A stretch of 16,488 nt of DNA. Source: Phycisphaerae bacterium (GTDB lineage: Bacteria > Planctomycetota > Phycisphaerae > Sedimentisphaerales > Anaerobacaceae). Made by a program: the position numbers and the translations under genes. Below are positions 7,571-12,560 of this stretch, one piece after another (position 1 is the first letter of the stretch; each line of letters begins with the position of its first letter). Location of the stretch: assembly GCA_030602845.1 (NCBI GenBank), contig JAUVYZ010000009.1:1-16488 (forward strand), in the 5' to 3' direction. The notes beneath the pieces are model-generated. The model was given only the letters and a program-made list of their open reading frames with translations, was not told where the DNA came from and did not search any database.

Positions 7571-7629
7571 CCCGTTAGAAATTCTATAAGAGCAATGGTA
7601 TGATACAAAAAAGAAAAATTTCTAACGGG
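7571..7629 (+). repeat. Perfect 13-bp inverted repeat bracketing the polyol operon promoter
   Basis: CCCGTTAGAAATT (7571-7583) is exactly complemented by AATTTCTAACGGG (7617-7629) with 33 bases between. The left arm covers the candidate -35 and the right arm lies just past the predicted transcription start. No T-run follows, so it does not look like a terminator. A two-site operator for a repressor is the favoured reading. Confidence 0.7.
7575..7604 (+). promoter_or_regulatory. Candidate promoter of the polyol dehydrogenase operon
   Basis: TTAGAA, 18 bp and TATGAT form a weak -35 with a good -10. The predicted start near 7611 falls between the arms of the inverted repeat, as expected for a regulated promoter. 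AAGGGA at 7635-7640 is the ribosome site. Confidence 0.4.
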
Positions 7630-7648
7630 ACAACAAGGGAATAGTTAT

Positions 7649-8683
7649 ATGAGAGCCGTTGTATTGACTGGTATCAGGCAGATGGAGCTTACGGATGTGC
7701 CGGAGCCGGGTATAAAAGAAGATGGCGATGTTCTGCTCAGAATAGAAAAAGTAGGCATCTGCGGTTCCGATGTGCACTATTACGAAACCGGCAGAATCGG
7801 CGCACAAATTGTCGAGTATCCCTTCATAATAGGCCACGAATGCGCCGCAACGGTCGAAGCTGTTGGAAGTTCAGTTACCCACGTCAAAGCCGGCGACCAG
7901 GTGGTAGTGGACCCGGCTGCATCGTGCCATCAGTGCGAACAGTGCACCCAGGGCAGAGAGAACACCTGTCATAATGTCCGTTTTCTTGGCGCGCCCGGAC
8001 AGGGCGGTGGTTGTTTATGTGAGTATCTTGTTATGCCGCAGGAGTGCTGTTTTCCAACTAATGGGGTGATTACACTTGAACAGGGAGCTTTGTGTGAACC
8101 CTTGTCCATAGCCGTATATGCTGTCAAAAGGGCCTGCTTACCAAAAGATGCAGACGTTGCGATTCTCGGTGCAGGGCCAATCGGCCTGAGCTGTCTGCTC
8201 AACGTCCACGCTGAAAATGCACGTGCTTGTTATATGACCGAGAAAATTGATGAGCGCATAAAAGGCGCAAAGCAGGGCGGTGCAACCTGGGCCGGCAATC
8301 CGAATAACCAGGATGTAGTCAAAGAAATTCTTCAGCAACAACCCGCCGGAATGGATGTCGTTTTTGAATGTGCCGGCCAGCAGGAAACAATCGACCAGGC
8401 CGTCGAGCTGCTCAAGCCGGGCGGAAAGTTCGTGCTTATTGGCAGTCCCCGCACGGAAAGAGTCTCTTTTGATATCGACAGGATACGCAGAAAAGAAATT
8501 ACCATAACAAATATTAGAAGACAGAACAAATGCACGCAGGCCGCCATCGATTTAATAGCTTCAGGCAAAGTTAATGTTGATTTTATGATAACCCACAGGT
8601 TTAAATTCGAACAAACTCAGGATGCTTTTGATATGGTAGCCGGCTACCGCGATGGCGTAATCAAAGCAATAATTAGTGTGTGA
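7649..8683 (+). CDS. Zinc-dependent sorbitol/L-iditol dehydrogenase-type polyol dehydrogenase
   Basis: The 344-residue protein is a medium-chain dehydrogenase/reductase of the sorbitol dehydrogenase branch. Catalytic zinc ligands are C38 (GICGSDVHYY), H63-E64 (GHE) and E150 (GALCEPLS). The structural zinc lobe is complete with C93, C96, C99 and C107 (CX2CX2CX7C). The NAD-binding Rossmann motif is GAGPIGL (174-180). The usual reaction is NAD-dependent oxidation of a polyol at C2 to a ketose in the cytoplasm; the exact polyol (sorbitol, xylitol, L-fucitol, galactitol) cannot be read from sequence. AAGGGA lies eight bases before the ATG. It is the first gene of a two-gene operon; an SDR follows 38 bp later. 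No transporter or kinase lies nearby. Confidence 0.9.
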   Translation: MRAVVLTGIRQMELTDVPEPGIKEDGDVLLRIEKVGICGSDVHYYETGRIGAQIVEYPFIIGHECAATVEAVGSSVTHVKAGDQVVVDPAASCHQCEQCTQGRENTCHNVRFLGAPGQGGGCLCEYLVMPQECCFPTNGVITLEQGALCEPLSIAVYAVKRACLPKDADVAILGAGPIGLSCLLNVHAENARACYMTEKIDERIKGAKQGGATWAGNPNNQDVVKEILQQQPAGMDVVFECAGQQETIDQAVELLKPGGKFVLIGSPRTERVSFDIDRIRRKEITITNIRRQNKCTQAAIDLIASGKVNVDFMITHRFKFEQTQDAFDMVAGYRDGVIKAIISV

Positions 8684-8721
8684 ACTTATGCAAAAATCAA
8701 ATTCTTTGGAGATTAAACTGG

Positions 8722-9540
8722 ATGAGCTGGCTTAATTTAGAAGGAAAAGTCGCAATCGTTACCGGAGGGGCCTCCGGCCTCGGCAAAGCTGTTTGTGAGG
8801 GATTAGCCGAAGTAGGAGCGAAAATTGTCCTCGCCGATATAGACAAGGAAGGCGCCAAACAGACCGCCGCTGAGTTAAAGGAGAAATTCGGCGGTGAGCA
8901 TATTTCCATTGCGACCGATGTGACCAGCAAAGCAAGTGTTGACGCCCTGATACAGGCGACTCTCGATGCTTTTGGCAGCGTTAATATTATGGTCAACAAC
9001 GCTGGTATAAATATCCCGCGGCTGCTCGTCGACCCGGCGGGCAAAGAGGAGCTGACTGAAGAGATTTGGGACAAGGTTGTCTCAGTCAATCAAAAAGGAC
9101 TCTTCCTGTGCGCGCAGGCGGCAGCGCGGGTCATGATTAAGTCCGGCAGTGACGGTGTCATAATCAATATGGCTTCCGAGTCCGGCTCCGAAGGTTCAGA
9201 AGGCCAGAGTGTTTATGCCGCCACAAAGGCGGCCGTTTACAATCTTACTAGGTCCTGGGCAAAGGAGCTCGGCAAACACAATGTCCGTGTTGTCGGCGTC
9301 GCCCCGGGAATCCTGGAAGCAACCGCTCTGCGGTCTGAGGAATACGAACGTGCCCTGGCCTACACGCGAGGAATTACCCTCAAAGAGCTGCGTGAACGCT
9401 ATAAGAAAGCTGCTATTCCTCTGGGAAGAAGTGGCAAGCTGAGCGAGGTTGCCAACACGGTATGCTTCCTGGCCTCCGACCGCAGCGCCTACATTCACGG
9501 CACCGTCATTAACGTTTCAGGCGGAAAGACCAGAGCCTGA
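8722..9540 (+). CDS. Short-chain dehydrogenase, sorbitol-6-phosphate 2-dehydrogenase type
   Basis: The 272-residue classical SDR has the cofactor motif TGGASGLG (14-21), NNAG (92-95) and the catalytic S152, Y165 and K169 (YAATK). The segment RSWAKELGKHNVRVVGVAPG and the C-terminus ending SGGKTRA closely resemble sorbitol-6-phosphate 2-dehydrogenases of Gram-positive bacteria, so the substrate is probably a polyol or polyol phosphate oxidised with NAD. A GTG at 8680 overlapping the previous stop could add 14 residues. The ATG at 8722, ten bases after TTTGGAGA and giving the normal SDR N-terminus MSWLNLEGKVAIVTGG, is preferred. Pairing with the zinc polyol dehydrogenase suggests the two oxidise successive or alternative polyols. 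Confidence 0.88.
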   Translation: MSWLNLEGKVAIVTGGASGLGKAVCEGLAEVGAKIVLADIDKEGAKQTAAELKEKFGGEHISIATDVTSKASVDALIQATLDAFGSVNIMVNNAGINIPRLLVDPAGKEELTEEIWDKVVSVNQKGLFLCAQAAARVMIKSGSDGVIINMASESGSEGSEGQSVYAATKAAVYNLTRSWAKELGKHNVRVVGVAPGILEATALRSEEYERALAYTRGITLKELRERYKKAAIPLGRSGKLSEVANTVCFLASDRSAYIHGTVINVSGGKTRA

Positions 9541-9544
9541 TTTA

Positions 9545-9570
9545 TTTTTGGGCCAAAAACATCATTTTTT
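9545..9570 (+). terminator. Weak candidate terminator after the polyol operon
   Basis: TTTTTGGGCCAAAAA (9545-9559) is a near-palindrome with a small loop, followed five bases later by six T (9565-9570). The stem is A/T-only once a loop is allowed, so it would be weak. Confidence 0.3.
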
Positions 9571-9572
9571 CC

Positions 9573-9601
9573 TTGAAAATCCTCCTTCTATAGTGTAATA
9601 T
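9573..9601 (+). promoter_or_regulatory. Promoter of the toxin-antitoxin cluster
   Basis: TTGAAA, 17 bp and TAATAT. The 14 bases TATAGTGTAATATC (9589-9602) and the surrounding block recur at 10499-10541 in front of the next accessory gene. Predicted transcription start is near 9608. Confidence 0.5.
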
Positions 9602-9663
9602 CATATTAATATACAGAAATTACATAAACATAGTTAGGCGTGCATATACATTGGAGGTGAGAC

Positions 9664-9882
9664 ATGACAAAACTTCTGGAAAAGGCGTTTGAAGAAGCGT
9701 CAAAGCTACCAGAACTTGAACAAAATGTACTTGCTAAACGGTTATTGAATGAACTGACAGCGGAAAAAAAATGGGAAAAAGTATTCGCAAGTTCTGAAGA
9801 TATTTTGAGTAGGCTTGCCAATGAGGCCATTGAAGAGCACAAGCAAGGAAGGACAAAACCGCTGGATATTGATAGCCTATGA
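9664..9882 (+). CDS. Small orphan antitoxin-like protein
   Basis: This is a 72-residue acidic helical protein of a common family whose members start KLLEKAFEEASKLPE-EQ and end with an EEHKQGRTKPLDID-type tail. I recognise the family as one that normally sits directly in front of a RelE/ParE-like or HigB-like toxin and is taken to be its antitoxin; no named domain can be assigned from sequence alone. A very strong GGAGGTGA site precedes the ATG. Its stop overlaps, as ATGA, the start of a 23-codon reading frame that looks like the first part of the cognate toxin, so this antitoxin has probably lost its partner. The DNA is clearly more AT-rich than the flanking operons, suggesting acquisition. 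Confidence 0.7.
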   Translation: MTKLLEKAFEEASKLPELEQNVLAKRLLNELTAEKKWEKVFASSEDILSRLANEAIEEHKQGRTKPLDIDSL

Positions 9883-9950
9883 TTTCCCATACAACAGAGC
9901 GCTTTCGTAAATTATACGGTGAGGTTATGAAAATCAATTTTCAGGAGTGA
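9879..9950 (+). pseudogene. Truncated toxin gene remnant
   Basis: The reading frame starts at an ATG that overlaps the antitoxin stop (ATGA) and encodes 23 residues beginning MISHTTERFRKLYGEV. This matches my memory of the N-terminus of the toxins that accompany this antitoxin family (M-S-TTERFRKL), which continue for roughly 80-90 more residues. Here the similarity ends at about residue 16, a short unrelated tail follows (MKINFQE), then a TGA. That tail supplies the ribosome site (CAGGAG) of the next antitoxin, so a deletion appears to have fused two modules. Even if translated, the peptide lacks any toxin active site. Confidence 0.55.
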
Positions 9951-9954
9951 AAAG

Positions 9955-10149
9955 ATGTTAAAAATTCATAAACATGTAGTTCTGGACGAAAATCAAAAGC
10001 CTACCGCCATTCAAATACCGATTGAGGACTTTGAGCGTTTAGAAGAGATAATAGAAAATTATGGATTGGCAAAATTGATGGATGAGGTAAAAAATGATGA
10101 ACGGCTTTCAATTGAAGATGCAAAAAATTATTATCAATCATTGAAATAG
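9955..10149 (+). CDS. Type II antitoxin, Phd/YefM- or RelB-like
   Basis: The 64-residue protein has an N-terminal beta-rich stretch (IHKHVVLDENQKPTAIQIPIEDFERLEEII) of the kind seen in Phd/YefM-like DNA-binding antitoxins and an acidic C-terminal helix (LSIEDAKNYYQSLK) that would wrap the toxin. The start follows CAGGAG by seven bases. One base separates its stop from the GTG of a RelE-type toxin, the classical antitoxin-first arrangement. It is expected to neutralise the toxin and repress the shared promoter. The exact antitoxin family is uncertain; the pairing is the main evidence. Confidence 0.75.
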   Translation: MLKIHKHVVLDENQKPTAIQIPIEDFERLEEIIENYGLAKLMDEVKNDERLSIEDAKNYYQSLK

Positions 10150-10150
10150 A

Positions 10151-10423
10151 GTGTGGAAAATCGAATATACAAAACGTTTTCTCAAAGAACTCTCTAAACT
10201 ACCTAAAGATATACGGGCTAAAGCTGAAAAGATAGTTTTTGAAGAGCTATTATCTGCAAATCCATTTGATCTCGGCTATCTTGAACATATGACTGGCTAT
10301 CCTGATAAATACAAAATCCGTATCGGAAGACACAGAATCGGTATTACGATAGATAAGACCAATAAGTTGTTAATTTGTCAACGGATTGTGCATCGTAAAG
10401 ATATTTACAGAGTATTCCCATAA
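10151..10423 (+). CDS. RelE/ParE-superfamily toxin
   Basis: This 90-residue basic protein has the RelE fold pattern: N-terminal MWKIEYTKRFLKELSKLPKDI helices, then YKIRIGRHRIGITID strands and a closing IVHRKDIYRVF, equivalent to the HRKDVYR end of RelE/StbE toxins. The basic residues used for ribosome-dependent mRNA cleavage in RelE (two Arg and an aromatic near the C-terminus) have plausible counterparts in R60, R78, R81, Y85 and R86, but this needs an alignment. It starts with GTG one base after the antitoxin stop and has no strong ribosome site, so translation is probably coupled. It appears intact and is the functional module of this patch. Confidence 0.85.
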   Translation: MWKIEYTKRFLKELSKLPKDIRAKAEKIVFEELLSANPFDLGYLEHMTGYPDKYKIRIGRHRIGITIDKTNKLLICQRIVHRKDIYRVFP

Positions 10424-10433
10424 TAATTAGATC

Positions 10434-10490
10434 ACATAGCAACTCGCTGCACCTGGCCGCTCGCTCCTGTGTACTTGGTATTGCATATTG
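10434..10490 (+). other. Possible decayed integron attC site after the toxin gene
   Basis: Eleven bases after the toxin stop comes AGCAACTCGCTGCACCTGG, continuing CCGCTCGCTCC. This resembles the left half of the attC type with CAACTCGCTGCACCTG. TGTACTTGGTATTGC (10470-10484) could be an eroded right half of the ACTTGG-CGTTAGGC kind. Neither RYYYAAC nor GTTRRRY core is intact. The match is from memory of attC sequences, not from a model search. Confidence 0.35.
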
Positions 10491-10506
10491 TCCTACGGTT
10501 TTTTTC

Positions 10507-10536
10507 TTGAAAGCCTTACTTTTTATAGTGTAATAT
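10507..10536 (+). promoter_or_regulatory. Promoter of the small nuclease-like gene, copy of the toxin-antitoxin promoter
   Basis: TTGAAA, 18 bp and TAATAT, with TATAGTGTAATATC (10524-10537) identical to that at 9589-9602. Predicted start of transcription is near 10543, inside the first copy of a 25-bp tandem repeat, leaving a leader of about 108 bases. Confidence 0.5.
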
Positions 10537-10585
10537 CCTATGCGTGTTATGCGGCAAATCTCCTATGCGTGTTATACGACGAATC
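10536..10585 (+). repeat. 25-bp tandem repeat, two copies, at the transcription start
   Basis: Copy 1 (10536-10560) and copy 2 (10561-10585) abut with no spacer. They share TCCTATGCGTGTTAT, then differ at three positions, all A/G exchanges, before a common AATC end (22 of 25 identical). TTATGCGG recurs at 10602-10609. It is placed directly after the -10, so it is a candidate operator or a leader element. Confidence 0.75.
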
Positions 10586-10650
10586 TGCCAGACGAAAATG
10601 ATTATGCGGAAAACATATAATCAATAGTTAGGGGAGAGAGAGGAGGAAAT

Positions 10651-11103
10651 GTGAAACGCGACAGGCACTATACAAGTTGGGCCGCCACGTTGGCAACGGC
10701 TGCGGAGCTTGCACGGAGATGTTACGACGCAACAATCACCTTTGGAAACACCCCCAAAGTGGATCTGCTTGCGGCAACAAAGGACGGGCCAGCATTCAAG
10801 GTTCAGGTCAAAGGGATCAGCTCGGAAAACGCACTGTGGATCCAGAAGAGCTTCTTCGATATGCCAACCCAACAGGACCTTTTTCTCTTCATCGTAGTGG
10901 TTCCTCGAGACATAGCAAAGCCTTTTCAGTTCTTTATTATGACCCATGAGGAGTCCAAGAAAGCTTATGCTTCACAGCGAACAGTCAAGCGGGACGGCTC
11001 ACCATACAAGGAGGGGCACGAAGGACTGACTTGGGGAGTTGTCAAGATACACAAAGACCGATGGGATAAAATCCCTGGCGGCATGTCGGATGGAAAGCCA
11101 TAA
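10651..11103 (+). CDS. Small uncharacterised protein with a PD-(D/E)XK-like signature
   Basis: The 150-residue soluble protein has no signal or membrane segment. An N-terminal helical stretch (SWAATLATAAELARRCYDATITFGN) is followed by KVDLLAATKDGPAFKVQVKG (39-58): an Asp, a turn, then a beta strand with Q-V-K. This is the layout of the PD-(D/E)XK nuclease core in its QxK variant, as in Mrr- and DUF4365-like proteins. Later conserved-looking blocks are WIQKSFFD, DLFLFIVVVP, FQFFIMTHEES and GLTWGVVKIHKDRWDKIPGG. I recognise the overall pattern as a recurring hypothetical family of mobile DNA; its function is unknown and nuclease activity is only an inference. AGGAGG lies four bases before the GTG. 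It stands alone in the accessory patch with its own promoter and is followed by an attC-like stretch. Confidence 0.7.
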   Translation: MKRDRHYTSWAATLATAAELARRCYDATITFGNTPKVDLLAATKDGPAFKVQVKGISSENALWIQKSFFDMPTQQDLFLFIVVVPRDIAKPFQFFIMTHEESKKAYASQRTVKRDGSPYKEGHEGLTWGVVKIHKDRWDKIPGGMSDGKP

Positions 11104-11160
11104 CCAGCGTTTGGAGCACGACGCCGAAGACCGCACGGCTTAGGCGTTTCGTTACTCACC
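11101..11160 (+). other. Possible decayed attC-like stretch after the nuclease-like gene
   Basis: The stop codon runs into TAACCAGCGTTTGGAGC, with GACGCCGAAGACC and GGCTTAGGCGTTTCGTTAC following. The left side and the CTTAGGCGTT on the right resemble attC arms, but pairing between the arms is poor and no proper GTTRRRY end is found. The remainder of the gap to cinA (to 11261) holds no gene. Confidence 0.25.
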
Positions 11161-11224
11161 TTTCCAAGAACAAAGCTGGACGACACACTTCGCTTACTCG
11201 GCAATGGCAAGAAGTGATTTTTCC

Positions 11225-11253
11225 TTGTTTCCGGATGTCCTACACATTAAAAT
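11225..11253 (+). promoter_or_regulatory. Candidate promoter of cinA, near-leaderless
   Basis: TTGTTT, 17 bp and TAAAAT, ending eight bases before the cinA ATG. With a start about seven bases past the -10, the 5' leader would be only one or two bases. No ribosome site is seen before this ATG. Confidence 0.3.
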
Positions 11254-11261
11254 CCGATTTT

Positions 11262-12500
11262 ATGAAAAAGGCAAGTATCGTTAGTATCGGCAATGAGCTT
11301 CTCAGCGGTCAGACAATAGACACTAATGTTTCCTGGCTAAGCGGGAAACTACTTTCAATCGGCATACCCGTTGTCAGCTCTTACACCGTCGGCGATGATA
11401 CGGATTCAATTATACGGTCATTTAATCTGGCGAGTAGTGACGCCGACCTGATGCTGGCGACCGGTGGGCTGGGCCCGACTGATGATGATTTGACCCGCCA
11501 GGCATTCGCAAAATTCCTCGATGCCGAATTGCAATTGAAAGACGAGCTTCTGCAAAAGATAAAAGATTTTTTCACCAGTCGAAATTTGCAAATGCCGCAA
11601 AAGTGCACAATTCAGGCATATATGCCGGCCGGTGCGAAAGCACTTGCGAACAATATTGGTACAGCTCCCGGCATTATGGCCGAAGTAAAAGACAAATTAC
11701 TTATCGCTTTGCCCGGCGTCCCATCGGAAATGAAGCAAATGTTCGAAGAGTCGGTTCTTCCAGAGCTAAAAGGATTCGTGACCGACCAGAATGTGGTAGT
11801 ACGAAAACTAAAGTGCTTCGGAGCGGGTGAATCAAATATCGCCGAATTACTCGGAAATCTTTGCCGGCGGGGCAGAAATCCGCTAATCAACTGCACAGCT
11901 AAGCACGGCGTCATTACCCTCCACATTGTCACAACGGCAAAGGATAAAATCCAGGCACAGCAAATGGCCGAAAAAGACGAAAAATTATTGACAGATAAGC
12001 TTGGAGAGCTAATATACGGAACAGGCGACCGGACTTTGGCCGAAGTGGTGGATGAAAAGTTAGCTCAGCAGAAAAAGACAATCGCCGTAGCCGAATCCTG
12101 CACAGGCGGCTGCTTAGCCAGGCTGCTGACGGACATCCCCGGAGCAAGCAGATATTTCACGCACGGCTGGGTTACTTACAGCAACAGCGCTAAAACCAGC
12201 GAACTCGGTGTTCCGGCCGATTTGATTGAAAAGCACGGAGCCGTCAGCGACCGGGTCGCCCGGGCTATGGCTCAGTGTGCCAGAAAAAGGGCCGGAACCA
12301 CTTTCGCAATCGGTATAACCGGCATAGCCGGCCCAACCGGCGGAAGCGAACAAAAACCCGTCGGCCTGGTGTATATTAGCGTAGATTCCGATAGCGGCTG
12401 TGAAACTAAACGCCTTATTCTTTCTCACGGTAGAGATTTCATCCGTCTTCGAGCGGCACAAACAGCCCTGAATATGCTCCGGTTAAAATTAGAGGGTTGA
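11262..12500 (+). CDS. cinA: CinA-family protein with C-terminal NMN deamidase (PncC) domain
   Basis: The 412-residue protein has the normal CinA length. The N-terminal MoaB/MogA-like (COG1058) domain shows SIGNELLSGQTIDTNVSWLS, ATGGLGPTDDDLTR and PGIMAEVKDKLLIALPGVPSEM. The C-terminal domain (from about GTGDRTLAEVVDEKL) carries the NMN amidohydrolase motif AESCTGGCLARLLTDIPGAS and GITGIAGPTGGSEQKPVG. The family hydrolyses NMN to nicotinate mononucleotide (pyridine nucleotide salvage) and, through the N-domain, ADP-ribose or related pyrophosphates in the cytoplasm. The frame is open upstream to 11214 and has another ATG at 11235, but the ATG at 11262 begins exactly at the conserved MKKASIVSIGNELL. 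Its stop codon is part of the pilB promoter -35. Confidence 0.93.
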   Translation: MKKASIVSIGNELLSGQTIDTNVSWLSGKLLSIGIPVVSSYTVGDDTDSIIRSFNLASSDADLMLATGGLGPTDDDLTRQAFAKFLDAELQLKDELLQKIKDFFTSRNLQMPQKCTIQAYMPAGAKALANNIGTAPGIMAEVKDKLLIALPGVPSEMKQMFEESVLPELKGFVTDQNVVVRKLKCFGAGESNIAELLGNLCRRGRNPLINCTAKHGVITLHIVTTAKDKIQAQQMAEKDEKLLTDKLGELIYGTGDRTLAEVVDEKLAQQKKTIAVAESCTGGCLARLLTDIPGASRYFTHGWVTYSNSAKTSELGVPADLIEKHGAVSDRVARAMAQCARKRAGTTFAIGITGIAGPTGGSEQKPVGLVYISVDSDSGCETKRLILSHGRDFIRLRAAQTALNMLRLKLEG

Positions 12501-12525
12501 CTAACCGCCTTAATAATGTTATAAT
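12497..12525 (+). promoter_or_regulatory. Strong promoter of pilB-pilT, overlapping the cinA stop codon
   Basis: TTGACT, 17 bp and a perfect TATAAT, the best sigma70 match in the window. The TGA of cinA lies inside the -35. Transcription should begin near 12532, giving a leader of about 29 bases with a GGGG ribosome site (12552-12555). Confidence 0.7.
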
Positions 12526-12560
12526 CAGCTTTACTGGGGTTAGCAAAATACGGGGTAAAT

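Noticed and set aside
7571..7629. Inverted repeat as a terminator of the YchF-like gene
   Set aside because: The loop of 33 bases is large and no T-run follows the right arm.
8680..8721. GTG start for the SDR overlapping the previous stop
   Set aside because: Adds 14 residues unlike any SDR N-terminus; the ATG at 8722 follows a GGAG site and begins at the conserved fold.
9633..9639. GTTAGGC as the 3' end of a complete attC site
   Set aside because: No RYYYAAC core or paired arms are found in the preceding 130 bases, so by itself it could be chance; it is kept only as part of the wider cassette argument.
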